Positions 11,735-23,300 of a stretch of DNA of 60,000 nucleotides are shown piece after piece. How positions within the stretch are numbered: the first letter of the stretch is position 1; each line of letters opens with the position of its first letter. The translations under genes were made by a program, and so were the position numbers. The notes beneath the pieces were generated by a model. That model searched no databases and had not been told where the DNA came from. It saw only the letters and a list, made by a program, of their open reading frames with translations. The DNA is from Takakia lepidozioides (taxonomy: Eukaryota > Streptophyta > Takakiopsida > Takakiales > Takakiaceae). The DNA is taken from contig CM060731.1 in NCBI GenBank assembly GCA_030704615.1, positions 78,040,756 through 78,100,755 of the forward strand, written 5' to 3'.

Positions 11735-12820
11735 GGGGGGAACCAGGGGGACGGGTGGGGAGATCAGGGGATGAGGGAACCAGGGGAGCGGCGGGGAGAG
11801 CAAGGGATCAAGGAACCAGGGGAACAGGGCGGGAGATGAGGGGATCAGGGAGGGAATGTCAGGAGCTGGACGGGAGATAAGGGGATGAGGGGACCACGGA
11901 GTGAGGGGATAAGGGACGGCAAGTTTCGAATCTGGGGATCGGGGGATCAGGGAAGTAGGAGGATCGGGGGATCACGGGTGAAAAGTCGCGTGTGAAGGGG
12001 CAAGTTGTGAAAGGTCATGTCCGTGTCTTGCACTATGAAAGGTCACGTCCCTTGCATATACGAGTGGTGCATAAGCATGCAACAAAAATTGAAAATAAAC
12101 TCCAAAGCAAAATCTGAAATTTGCCCAACAATGGCCGAGAGCCGAGAGTCGGAAGATGACCCAGAGCCCACAAACTTTCGCTTTAGTCCAAGACAGTGTC
12201 ATTTGCTCTCTGAAAGGGACGATGATACTGAAGCATCGGTTTTATGGTGCACTGCCTTGCAAATGCAATGGTATCCTCCTTTTCAAATGGAGAACTTTGA
12301 ATTGGTGGCTTCATGTTGGAAGCGAATGTATAATGGTTATGAGACAGAATGGTTTTCAAAACCACATATACGGTGTCCGATATGTTATATACACTATGGG
12401 AATCCAAATGGTTCCCACTGAGGTCACCACAAATGTCTCTCATACCACTGTGAATCGCACAAAACATCATGGGTCACTGAACACAAGGCGCTGGTTTCAA
12501 TAATTGCCCCGTCGGATGACAGCCGCGCTGCCTTGTTGAGCGAACTTTTTGGGTGATACATGGGGGAGCAGTGCACGGTGAAGGGGACCGGATATATCAA
12601 TCTATTATGAAGCCGTAGGGGATCGGGGGATGAGGGGGAGCACTGAATGGGAAGGGGATCACGAAGAGCTGAGCACAACGTCGGGAAGCAGGGGTGTGAG
12701 GGGGCCAACTGTGATGAGAAGGGGGATGACAGGGATCAGGGAACCTCTGCAGGCTCAGGGGAGCAGAGGCCGAAGCAATACATGAAGAGGGGGATGCTGG
12801 GAGGAGGGGAGCAGTGTGCT
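11735..12820. repeat. G-rich right arm with GGGGATC words
   Basis: Between 11735 and 11985, and again at 12615-12770, the plus strand is packed with ggggatcagg, ggggatgagg and ggaaccaggg words. This is the inverse of the GATCCCC-rich left arm at 4.3-6.0 kb. A short block of the same type is also embedded in the ORF at 8725-8752 (ggggatcaggggatca). The region separating the two blocks (12000-12600) contains the ordinary open frame 12017-12421 with no recognised motif. Confidence 0.6.
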
Positions 12821-13060
12821 TGCAATGCAAAAATGGTGGTAGGGAACACACTAGAGACTGGCGGCAACCGTTTTTCAGTATTGGAATTTAGGAGTGGCTA
12901 AACATAATAGTGCACTGTAATTTGTGTTTTGCACATCACTGCAAATGCATGCATACAGACTCAATTGCAATAAAATGTGGATGATCATCCACATCTCTTT
13001 CATTCCATTGTGAATTACACAACACATGTGTCACTAAACATAGCTTCAGTCATTTTGAAT
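12425..13060. repeat. Direct repeat pair, about 70 bp
   Basis: A segment beginning ccacaaatgtctctcatacc (near 12427) with tgtgaatcgcacaaaacat, recurs near 12990 as ccacatctctttcattccat with tgtgaattacacaacacat and a shared gtcact(a/g)aaca(t/c)a tail. The two copies straddle the last G-rich block and the right border of the candidate transposon. They may be part of a terminal structure or an older duplication. Confidence 0.5.
12977..12992. repeat. Perfect 16-bp palindrome
   Basis: GTGGATGATCATCCAC reads identically on both strands and directly abuts the 12-bp TTGCAATAAAAT used as the provisional right end of the candidate transposon. It may be a protein-binding dyad or the footprint of an excision or insertion event. 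Confidence 0.6.
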
Positions 13061-13158
13061 TATGAGAAATTGTTTGATACCAAATGTTTCGATGAGAATG
13101 CAATCTAAGGGAAATCAACAATCTGAATGGGAGCCCAAGAGCATAAACCTGCTTGCTC

Positions 13159-14187
13159 TCAACCCTTCAATCTGGGACACCCAACTTGACGAAGTGCATG
13201 CAAAATAGACGATGATGGAGGGATTGCTGAGATTCTTTTCGATCCAAGACGTCTTGATTTCCGTGACATAGAAACCTCTACCCAATCCTTTCTTCTCTTC
13301 AAACTCATTCTCGATCCATCCTGAACACGTTCAAACATTTTAACAAGATGTGGGTGGAAAAGACCCGTAGCCATGCGTCTGGCCATTTGCGCTAGCTTTC
13401 CTCTCGTCACACGAAGGTCACTCAAAAGATGGTTCTGAAGGGCCATGTTACCTTTCACATAGACTTCCAAACCGAGCATCTCCTCTGCGATGGCCTTCAT
13501 GACAGTTGCCTGCAATTCATGGCGGGGCTGCTGCTCGCCCAAGACATTGCCAGCCGGAACCGTGTGTGGTACAAGGGGATCAATGCCACACATGGGATCT
13601 GTGTCACACGGGGGCTCCGCAGCGGACAGGGGATCAAGGTCGAGCAGCTTGGCCATGCCCCCATCGAGTGTCCCAAGTCGTGTTCCACAAGTTCGGACAA
13701 TTAAACCCTCTGGTACATGTGGCCGCAACATCTTGAACACCTTCACTTGAGCTTGCATAGGTTCCCTTCCATGGCGTTAGGGCAGTCACAACAAATCCAC
13801 TCGGATGCTGGATTGCATATAGTGTGTATAGTGCCTGGAGATGACATGCTTTTTACCTTCGCAGGATCCCCCATGTGCGGCAATTCCACGTTGGATTCCG
13901 GTATCTGCCCAGCCCATCCACACCGTATTTTGTACGAAATGTTCCATCCTAGAGTTACGAATGAAACCTTTAGCTTTTAAGGTCAAAATGTACAAATAAT
14001 GTGTGAGGAAGCTACCTGTTAGGATGTAGACCAAATCCAGTCGATGCCCGTCCATTTTATGTCTTGTTTGGGACAAGCGCCTCTTCAGGTTGGCATGGTA
14101 TGCTTCAATTCCAACATTCGTATCTTGTCCGGCATGTGAGATATTTCGAGCCCAACAACCCACATGTCTACTTTCGGGATCCACCAT
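13159..14187 (-). pseudogene. Mutator-like (MULE) transposase C-terminal region with broken SWIM finger
   Basis: Minus-strand sequence 14187-13786 contains TNVGIEAYHANLKRRL, matching the conserved TNN-x-E-x-x-H-x-x-LK stretch downstream of the MULE DDE core, followed by RHKMDGHRLDLVYILT. Near 13790-13750 comes CDCPNAMEGNLCK, the SWIM zinc finger (CxCxnCxH); a frameshift falls exactly where the last ligand His should be. The frame then changes and continues as a 199-codon open stretch to 13159 with no known domain. The N-terminal transposase (DDE core) is not visible, and only a weak trace lies upstream to about 14260. This is a decayed fragment; whether it belongs to the 4.3-13 kb element is undetermined. 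Confidence 0.55.
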
Positions 14188-14583
14188 TTGTGGATATACA
14201 AGAAGAACAGTTCAGCTGCAGGATACTTTGTTTGTACATAGAAAGATAGAAAGAGAAGAGTTCACACGATAACTTCTGGACACAAGAAGACCTTGAAAGA
14301 GGGAGCTCTAGATAGATTCAACTGGTTAGTGTCATTACGGTGGCCCTGCCTTCTCTCTTTGGCACCACGGATCACTCTTGGCCGCTGACTCTGTTTCGTA
14401 CCAACACAATTGCGGAACGAGCTGATCAAAGAGCTGAGCTCGTATCAATTGATCACATCTCACGAGGTTGTCATGCCTCTGATCTCTCTTATTACCCACC
14501 AATGTTGGTATGTATTTCGCATGACATGATCTACTACGTTTTTGACAACCTCCTGATGATCACCACTTGCATACAGCTCCGCC

Positions 14584-14949
14584 ATGAGCAGCATTAATAC
14601 AACCGGATCTAGTGCCTATTTTGACTGCAACATCTGCCTCGAAGCTCCAAACGGCCAGGCTATACTTACCAAGTGCGGCCACATCTTTTGCTGGCCCTGT
14701 ATCCATAAATGGCTCCATGGTCGTACCGGTTTACCAGACCAGCACAACAATCTCTGCCCAGTCTTCAGGAATTATATTGGTAGCTACGACAGCATAATTC
14801 CCATCTATGGTACTGTGGGGGACCACTCTCCAGTAACTACTACAAGCTCAGAGAATACTACAGAGGATTCTCCAGGGGTTACCATACCACCCCGCCCACA
14901 GCCGCAGGAGGCCAGCCCCGTTTCCGTACCAGTAGAAATTGGACGATGA
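14584..14949 (+). CDS. RING-finger protein resembling RMA-type E3 ubiquitin ligases, last ligand lost
   Basis: A single-exon 121-aa frame starting ATGAGCAGC. The RING lies at residues 14-60: CNICLE, then CGHIFCWPCIHKWLHG, then CPVF, followed by IIPIYG, which is the conserved tail of plant RMA RING proteins. In that family the finger binds two zinc ions in C3HC4 order, recruits E2 enzymes and the protein is anchored in the ER membrane by a C-terminal hydrophobic helix. Here the eighth ligand (CPVC) is Phe and the C-terminal anchor is absent; the frame ends in a Pro/Ser/Thr-rich tail. It may be a decaying copy or a soluble non-canonical variant. The start is the first ATG before the RING. Confidence 0.6.
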   Translation: MSSINTTGSSAYFDCNICLEAPNGQAILTKCGHIFCWPCIHKWLHGRTGLPDQHNNLCPVFRNYIGSYDSIIPIYGTVGDHSPVTTTSSENTTEDSPGVTIPPRPQPQEASPVSVPVEIGR

Positions 14950-16561
14950 TTCCATTTGCAATTGCTTCCACAAACTGAAGTCCGATCTGCTAACTACCGC
15001 GAGGAGCTACTGTTCTTCGGGTCAACAAGCTGAAGCTGGCTCTGCCAACTACAGGAGTTAGTGAGGAGTTAGTTTGCTCAATAGTAGCCTGTAGCTACGT
15101 AAATTGTGCATGCACATATTTTGCAGCTTCACCAGTGCATGTCTTCTGACACTAATGGTTTGTATGTTTGATCACTTTGTGTTCCGAGGAGATTTATGAT
15201 ATCCTTCTGGAACCTAGTGCCCAGGCTGCCTGATCAGTTCACGTTCATGGCGGCTATATTGAATAAGCTCTTAGTCTTTTATGGCACATGTGCCAGTCTC
15301 ATTTGTATAGTTGACACTGCCCAGGATGGAGGCAAGTGTTGTGCACATGTCAAACATCATGGGTCCAGTGAGATAGATTGCAAGAGCTCCCTACATTACT
15401 CAAACTGCACTGTCAGTGACATGATCTCTTAAGTACTTATAAAGCATGAGGAACCTTATATATGTAGTCTTCTCTTTCCGCACGTGGTCGTGGACAAGAA
15501 TGTATGTTTCTCCTTCTGATTTTCATGGAGTCCCATCATCCCCCCATCATTTGCTCAAGAAGTGTTAATTGTACATAGTCTGTGCAGGGAGTGCAAGAAT
15601 GGAGACACGAGCACTAACTATGGACAATCCTTGTCTGACTACCGATGACATGTAATTTATTATAATTTTGTACACAGAATACTTGAACACAAGTCTTTGC
15701 GTCACGACCACAACACTGATTTCCAAGCTTTTGGATGGATCAATACTTCCAAGATTGTGTTCGCCAGGTTCAGAAGCACTTGGATAAACAGATGCATCAC
15801 GCTACTCTCTTGGGTCCAATTTCCAGCATGCAAGCTACACATCGATTTTTTGCCACGATGTTCAAGCGCTAAGCACAATCACATGACACACATAATGTTG
15901 TAGACTAAAAAAGTACCAAGTAAAAGAGCAGACGTCAGGGCAAGGGACGTATACATGGTTCAATGCTCCTTGGTGAATATTAATAAGACAATGTCTTCAA
16001 AGGATCCCAACTTTGCAAAACATATCCATGTAGTCAGGAAGGATGGTAGGACTGAATTGGGCACCCTACTTTTGAGAGGGAGTTGACCAACAAGCACTCG
16101 TTTGGCACATGTGGCGATATGAGGACAGTATGTAAGATGAACATTTTGGACCAAGAGAGGTTGGGTCCGTAGAAGCTTCACCCAGCATAATCTCACAACG
16201 ACCTCCTGTTAATTATGGAACTGATTGTTTGCTATCCAATTTGCGTTTATTGGTAATGATATCTGTAAAAAGGGAAAACCAACTTAATTCATCACATCAA
16301 TATGCAAGCTAGTGCATACTCTAATTATCTTGGGCACCCCACCACAACTCTTAAAAAACTATCTTTCAAAGTAACCACACTATGAGGCACCAAGCACATG
16401 GCTCATGGGAGCCCAACAAGTGAAGGGAAAGAAGAATCCATACAAGTCTTGGCACGGTTTCTCTCGACTGCAGAGACCAAACCTGCATATCTAGAGCTCT
16501 CGATATTCCTCTCAGATCGATAACTTGATTTGAAAACTCTTAATTTGTACGTACAAACACT
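14950..16561. other. No supported gene; segment shared with the 31-kb locus
   Basis: No convincing coding frame. The segment 15190-15345 (cctgatcagtt...gacactgcccaggatggaggca) resembles the repeated segment at 30909-31240. The words tagtctgtgcagggagtgca and cgagcact near 15577-15615 recur in direct orientation near 20020-20060. These point to local shuffling of segments around the F-box locus. Confidence 0.4.
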
Positions 16562-17130
16562 AGGCACAGCTACATTCTATGAAATCTTGTACTACCTGCT
16601 TTAATCCTCGAAGAGCCTTCACTAACCATAGTGGGTAGGAATTAGAGATGTAGTACCAGCGATAAAGGCTGGAAGGGAAGGTTAACTTTAGGGTAGAAAT
16701 CTGGCATATATATACTTTTAGAAATGCAAATTTCGTAGAAGTACTAATTAGAGCGTTGGCTTTCAACTTTCATCCTCCTGATCTGCTACAAGTTTCAAAT
16801 CGGCGGGTGCCATATCTTGTGCCTGCACTCCCCTAACTAAACCACATTATGGCCTCCTGCTGAGGCTTTACCCAACTCCTAACTTTAAGCGAGATGTAGT
16901 TTCATAGAGTGCAATGATGCCTGTGTATGTTCGACACATGTTAGGAGGCTTCCTGGAGGCTTTCAAGAGCTATGAGCAAATAAGGGAAAAACCGACTTCA
17001 TCACATCAATATGCAAACTGCACATGTGTTATTCTATCTAAGTGCCCTACCACAACTCTTGAAAAACTAATCTCTTTCAAAGTAACCACGCCATGAGGGA
17101 AGGGAAAAAAGAAGCCATACAGTTTCACGA
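16270..17130. repeat. Tandem-type duplication of about 140 bp
   Basis: The segment 16270-16400 (catcacatcaatatgcaagc, accacaactcttaaaaaact, ttcaaagtaaccac) recurs at 16979-17100 with catcacatcaatatgcaaac, accacaactcttgaaaaact and ttcaaagtaaccac. The second copy abuts the 3' end of the F-box pseudogene. Confidence 0.65.
16562..16800 (+). repeat. Inverted repeat, left arm, flanking the F-box pseudogene
   Basis: Begins aggcacagctacattctatg and contains gaattagagatgtag and ggctggaagggaaggttaa. The reverse complement of 19667-19938 matches along its whole length with small gaps. The two arms are about 2.9 kb apart and face each other across the F-box pseudogene. Confidence 0.75.
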
Positions 17131-17226
17131 ATTGAAACATGTTGTAAATGAAAAGAAAAGCTTTTCTAGACTTTTGCACCGAGACTAAGACCGCTAACCA
17201 AACCCATAACACTCCTGAATTCTACC

Positions 17227-18357
17227 CTATTTCGTGATTGGCAGAAAGAATCCATGGGATGTCCATGTGTGTTGCTTCATGTCGTACATCACAACTAATT
17301 CATCGCCATGTGGATATACTCTCCTCCACACTAATATGAGATTGTCGTGGCTCACCACTGTAAAATGGGCGTAGATATTGTCCAAACTAGTTCCGGCAAT
17401 CTCTGTTGTTGCAATCTCCAGCCACTTTAGACTCTTTGTAGAAACTTTCAACTCCCACACACGGAAGATAATTCTACGTATTGCCGAGGGGTCATCTCTA
17501 AGACTACTAAACCATCTACATATTGCCAAGGGTTTCTGTCGACGAGTAATAACCGCAGCTAGCTATAGGCGCTCGTTTCTCTCTAAAGCCTTCGAAGGAC
17601 AAGCTAGAATACCACGTCCACCAAAATCAGGCGTTTGTACAGCAACTTCAGTCCACACACTTGTACCAATGTCACAAGCCATCAAGTGGTGGCCTTTCTC
17701 TCGTATATAAAATATAGCAAAGAGAGTAGGCCCACATATCACACTTCCTGAACAGTACGCATCATCTTCTGTGGGCATCTTTCCAGTCTCGGTCCAACAC
17801 TCGCAAACTGAGTCGTAGATGTCTGTTCTCCAACGTCTCCTGCTGTCGTAGCAATACTTGTGTGACATCACAAGGACCTTGTAGGTGCTGCTGCATCGAT
17901 CCACAATCATATGCACCATGTTTACATCAAGGAAATATGTTGAATTGTTGTGAGGCAGGGCGGGCAATTGTCTGGAACTGTTCAACAGAGGATTGCACAC
18001 AATCCATGAACCTTTGTCCTTGGCCATTATGCAAAATAAGCCTCCATTTGCAGCACAAATTCTGTAAGATGATCGGAATTCCTTGGGGAATTTGGGGCCC
18101 ATCTCGTGCCACCGTCCAGTTGTGGGGGCATACAACATGCACATATCTTGGGTTTTATAACTGTCAAAGAACAAGAGATAGGAGGAGACTTGGCGAAGAG
18201 GGAGGTGCTGACAGAGTTGTTGGAAGAAAGCAGTAGATGGGAGGGAGTTCCACAACTTGCAAACCGACTTAAATTGGGCAAGACTGCGATACGGCAACCA
18301 GGCCAACACTACCATCACTAACTCGAAAGGGAGCCTGCTCCAGATCTCCTCCTCCAT
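17227..18357 (-). pseudogene. F-box protein gene with in-frame TAG
   Basis: From ATG at 18357 a single frame runs to 17227 (about 375 codons) and is interrupted only by TAG at 17563-17565, after which the same frame continues for 112 codons. The F-box motif lies near residues 8-40 (LPFELVMVVLAWLPYRSLAQ, then FKSVCKLWNSL), followed by a kelch/FBA-like C-terminal half. F-box proteins bind SKP1 and select substrates for SCF ubiquitin ligases; the C-terminal half would hold the substrate. Truncation at the TAG would remove the last quarter of the predicted beta-propeller. A partial copy with a different in-frame stop lies at 30.2-30.9 kb. It could be a recently inactivated gene or a functional truncated one. 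No intron is needed. Confidence 0.7.
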
Positions 18358-20373
18358 ATTGCCCACCAGGTCGTTCGGCGACAAAACCTCTCCAATTGTG
18401 CTCTTGTGATTCTAACCTTAACGGACAAGAACAGAAGGGAAAGAAAAACAGAGTCTTCAGCCTCTGAGATTTCATACCCATGAGCCCCGACTATTGTTGG
18501 TATCATGTCTAAAGCCTCGCTCTTGCTTTTACTATTCTGGTACTGCAACCTTCTTTGCTAGCCATCCACTTGCTTTTTATGTTGTGGTATGTACATAGAA
18601 ACCTGGCAGCGCCGTGGAAGCTGGATAAACAGGCGAGTCCCGGACACTCTTGCTCTTCACGGAGGTCACAAACAGCAGGTGTGTTTGAACAATATTGGTG
18701 TGGAAGGTTAGTAGTTAGAGGGAAGCTGCACTGAGCCAATGGAGCCTGGGCGCTGACTGTTGGGAGCATGATGCAGTCGGCTGGTGCAGGCGATGCAAGC
18801 AGGTGATCCCTGGTATCAGAGTTGGCCTTCTGTGCAACAAGCTGTTCCGCATGTAATATCCCAGGTCACTGCACGGCCTAATTCCATGCTTTTGACGGTG
18901 CCAAGAGAATACAGCAAGCATGGAGGCCGGTAATGCAAAAACAGTCGGTCCCCGACAATGCTATCGGTAGCCTCAACCTCAAATCTGCTCAGGTGATACT
19001 CAGATCAATCGGGAAAGAGCCCGGGCGCGTGGAAGGAGGCCGCGAATGGCAACTGCGCTCCCTAGTGTTGCTACACAACGTAACCCTTCTCATTTGCAGT
19101 ATTTAACTGCACATTGTGGGTGCACTTGCAGTGCTGTACACACACAGAGAAACAGGAACATGCCAACCAAAAATGGTATGAAATATCAGATCCATACCAG
19201 TCAAAATACCACTTGTTCAATGTCAAGCTGCCCATAAACATCCGTAGCACTTATCGCCCTAAGGCAGCAACTGGTCGCTCGGGGCTATCCACAACATGCA
19301 TGAGTAGCTGGCTTAGTCAGGTTAGGTTCTCACACAGGCCTGCAGACTCATATGTCCACTTGCTCAAGAAGTCCTGATTCTCGACTTCCACCAACAAGCA
19401 CGCTTCTGGAGAGTAAGCTGCACTCAATCAAGCACTAGATATCACGTTGCATGGAACTGCAGAAACCAAACTACATCTAGCTCATGGGAATAGAGGCTTC
19501 ATAGAAAGGCTTTAGAACTGTTTATTTCAATTTCGTTGGCGATGATTTGTTGACCCGCGCTGGGTGAAGGTTTCTCACGGTAAAATGTTAATATATCCTG
19601 ACTTCGATGTAGGAGGATTCTTTAATCGATAGTTTGGAAACTGAGGACATGTACAAGGCTGCCATGTTGGGATTTGAGGTAGCAGATCAAGAAGATGAAA
19701 GTTAAGCCAACGCTCTTAGTTGTACTTCTACAAATTTTGCAGTTCTAAAGGTATGCCAGATTTCTACCCCTTAACCTTCCCTTCCAGCCTTGTCTGAAGT
19801 CATATCTTTATCGCTGACACTAGTTACATCTCTAATTCCTCACCGGTTGACCCACTGATCTATGGCTAGTGAAGGCTCTCCCAGGATTATTAAAGGAGAT
19901 AACTTACAATCATAGAATACATGTAGCTGTGCCCAGTGTTTGCAGATCGCCTTCCGGAGGGTACTTATAAGAGAATCTTGAGTAGAAAAAAGGAGATCTC
20001 TTCATGACCGGACCATATGGTAGTCTGTGCAGGGAGTGCAGAGTGAAGACGAGCACTTATATTCCTCATTTTACGTGGTCATATACTTTCATCCATATCA
20101 ATCCCCGCAGCCACAGAATGACATCATACATATCCAGGAATTGTAATGGAAATCTGGTTCGTGGGGCTCAGGTATTCGCACGTGTATAGGATGTGGCTTG
20201 AGGCGCACTAAGACTGGGTGACTGATTGGCAAGTTCGGCTGGGGATTCGTATTGGCGCGGCAGATGATGTGGAGGTGATAGGGAGTCCCGAGAGTTTGGA
20301 AGGGGAGATACAGAAATTTGAGAGCGGGGGAAGGAAAAAGATTTGGAGGTAAAGGGGGAGTCGGGGGAGGAAG
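18358..20373. other. Intergenic: mosaic repeats, no gene seen
   Basis: Contains the right arm of the inverted repeat (19667-19938) and segments resembling 15.6 and 16.4-16.5 kb (for example actgcagaaaccaaactacat near 19455). The last 150 bp are purine-rich (gggagtcgggggaggaag) and form the presumed leader of the hydrolase gene starting at 20374. Confidence 0.4.
19667..19938 (-). repeat. Inverted repeat, right arm
   Basis: Reverse complement of 16562-16800 with several short insertions; shared words include gaattagagatgta, cagcgataaag, ggctggaagggaaggttaa and gtagaaatctggcata. Together with the left arm it brackets 2.9 kb that contain the F-box pseudogene. Confidence 0.75.
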
Positions 20374-23300
20374 ATGGCAGCTCAGATTTCAGCTTGCCTG
20401 GCACTGTCTTGTTTGCCCTCGCACTCTGGCAAGGCCGACCGCGATGGCTGGCATTCGTCAGTGATTCCCACGACCATCAGGCCCACAATGGGTGGCCCTC
20501 CCGTGTTTCGAAGAATTTATTTCCCCGTCGTAGCTGCTGCAACAAACGAAGGAGATGAAAAAAAGGCTGTGAGAGGGAAGGGCTTATTTAGCTTTGTGAC
20601 TGATAATGAGTCCAGCAAGAATTCGATTCAGCTGCCCAATACTCCAGCCCAGGATGGCAATCTGGGCCAGATGATCACGGTATGTATGCTTTCTCATTTT
20701 GTGACTTGGTTGTCTTTGCTTGAATGTTGGCAATTCCCTGTCTGGCTATTGAATTTTGTTTGTTCTACAGGCTTCCAGTGAGGGCTCCGCTAATCGCATT
20801 GGATACATTCTCAGTGCTTTAGAGGCCACTGTTAGTTGAGCTCAATCTGGCCCTCTTAAGGGTTCAATTTATTGCTCTTTTAGTTACTTGAAGTTCAATT
20901 CTCGCGTTTGCTTTCATGACAGATTAGAGTCACAGCAACATGTCAATGCAAGTTTTTTCCCTTTTCACAACGATATCTTTGTTGACAAATGGACCATGAT
21001 TCCCCCTTAAAGATGTGGGTTTAAATTTCCTGCTATGCTGGTAAAAACCATGCCAAAAATCGCAATTTCAAGTAGTGGAATTCCTCGGGTTGTTGGCGGG
21101 GACAGGACATTGAGAACAAGGGCCGGGAGTATGGTTCCTACGTGCGCGCGGGGGAGTTTCGATGGTGGGTTAGAGAAACAGGTATCTGATTAAAACATCA
21201 TGCTGATATAACTGCGGGGTGGAAGACTTTCAGGCCCTATTGACTCATTTTCTAAGATTGTGGTTCACTGAAAGAAAGCAAGAAAGAAATTTTATAACAT
21301 CCAGGGACAGCTCAAAGATCTTTGGGACAAACAAAAGAGAGGACAGATTAGCACAGTAGGCAACCATAAAACTACAACTCCTCTGAGAAAGATTCTCCAA
21401 TTTGAAGAGAGGGTGAATGGGTGATAGACAGGAAGATAGGAACTTCTTAGAGAGAGGAATTTCATTGTGTGTGTGAGAGAGAGAAATGAAATGAAATGAA
21501 ATGGTGGTTTATAATGTCCATGGAAAGCTCATAGAGCTTATGGGACAAAATGGAAGAAAACATGAGAGAGGAACAAATCCAGAAACCAAGGATAACAAGA
21601 GAGAGAGAGAGAGAGAGAGATAGGGTGGTGTTCACTGAGAAGATTCATTCAAAAGATTTTGAGCTTCTAGATACCTTCCATCTTTCAGTGAGGTGTGTAC
21701 AAAAGATGCCGAGTCCCAGTTGAGTGCCTGGAGTACGACATTGGTGGTAAAATGGGGTGTTCAGGTTTTCTGAACTAAATCATGGCCACGTTTGCAGGGT
21801 CAGCATCCTCAAAGAAAGGGACAATCATTTTTCTCCACGGAGCACCCTTGCAATCTTACAGCTATCGTGTTGTCCTTGCCCAGGTCTCTCTCTCCCACTC
21901 TCCCCTCCCTTCACGCAATGCTTTGAGCACTTGAGTTGTTCTTTGGTTCTGTTCCACACCCCACCGGAAATGCATTCTTTCAAAATACGGAAGGTTTAGG
22001 CATGACGGCAACAAACTCATCATGAGGTGGGAGCTGATGGAGCTTTATGTTCAGTGGACCTGGAAACCAGTCAAGAAAGCTGCAGTTCTATCAGGAGACA
22101 TTCTTGGCCCTCAGTGATGATAGAATCTCACAGCCCACTTACTTGTCTGAAACTCTCATCTCCCTCAGTGGGAAGGTTAAGGGTGATCCCCACAGTCTGT
22201 AGATAGAGACTGGTAGGTTGGACAACCTGCAGCGTACTGACGGCTTGTACCCCACTTGTGCTGGAGATGACAGGAGGGAAATTGAAACTGAAGAACACTT
22301 CTTCTTTCACTGTCCTTATATGAGAGCAGGGGAGATACTATTGTCTATTCCAAAAATAGCCAATCCCTTACAGAGGTGTTGTACTACAAGGATCAGAAAT
22401 GCTTGCCAGCATATATCTGCATGAGGGGTTACATCCCGGACAATCTTTCTATCAATAGTTCTTGTTTTCTTGTTGGGGTCACCCTCTTTCTTGTTTCATG
22501 CTTTCTCTTGTCCCAAAAGCTCTTTGAGCTGTCTGCAGACGTTGAACAGTGTCATTTCATTTCTCTCCCTTTCCTGATGGGGACTACGTCATGCAAACAC
22601 GTCATTATCCATGTGGACAGTGTTGGTGCAATTCATTGTGTAATTTTTGTTTTTCGGTGAAAACAGATGGGCAACGCTGGGTATCACTGCTATGCCCCTG
22701 ATTGGCTTGGTTTTGGGTTCAGTGAAAAACCTCAACCTGGTTATGACTTTGCTTACACAGGTTTCTCCCACTCCTGTCCCATTCTTTTCCCTGCATATAT
22801 CTAGAGCTTGCACGTGAGAGAGAGAGAGTAATAAGGACAGAAGTGAAACTCTCTCCTATCTGAGTTGGCCTTCATGTGGTTTTTTTAAGTACTCTGTGCC
22901 CATTTCTTGCTTTCGTTGTGGGTGACCTTCACTCGAAGGTATTCTCACAAACTCTTCCGGTTGGGGCTGCACTCCGAGTGATACCCCGGTTGCTTGATTT
23001 GGTCGCCATTTCTTGGCTTGCCAAGTTTGTGGTCAAGTTTTGGTTTATATGGAGGTTGTTCCGGGTGTTCCCCATTCCTTGTAGGAACAAAGAGGAGGAC
23101 GAATACAGATAGAGAGAGAAATGAAATGAAATGGTGCTTTATAACGTCCGCGGAAAGCTCATAGAGCTTATGGGACAAAATGGAAAGAAAAACATGAGAG
23201 AAAACAGGAAACCGAGTCAGAGATAAGAACTATTGTTCGAGTGAGAAAGAAAGAAAGAAAGTTTATAAAGAGCGAGGGTCCTGGCAGGTGAAAACCTAGC

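Larger units (their letters stand above)
4263..12976. mobile_element. Candidate large DNA transposon with inverted GC-rich arms and a C48 protease
   Basis: The left part (4.3-6.0 kb) is strongly C-rich on the plus strand and full of GATCCCC words. The right part (11.7-12.0 and 12.6-12.8 kb) carries the same word as GGGGATC, so the two arms are inverted relative to each other. Between them lie decayed ORFs at 8.1-11.6 kb, one of them a C48/Ulp1-type protease. A 12-bp exact inverted match (ATTTTATTGCAA at 4263-4274, its complement at 12965-12976) lies just outside both arms and is used here as the provisional border. Inverted subterminal repeat arrays are typical of CACTA-type elements, and Ulp1-like genes are known in several plant DNA transposon groups. 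I found no transposase inside and no convincing target duplication, so superfamily and borders are inference. Confidence 0.45.

Noticed and set aside
4067-12912. CACTA transposon termini (cacta at 4067, tagtg at 12908)
   Set aside because: The pentamers lie in unrelated contexts, flanks show no shared 3-bp duplication and no extended inverted similarity follows.
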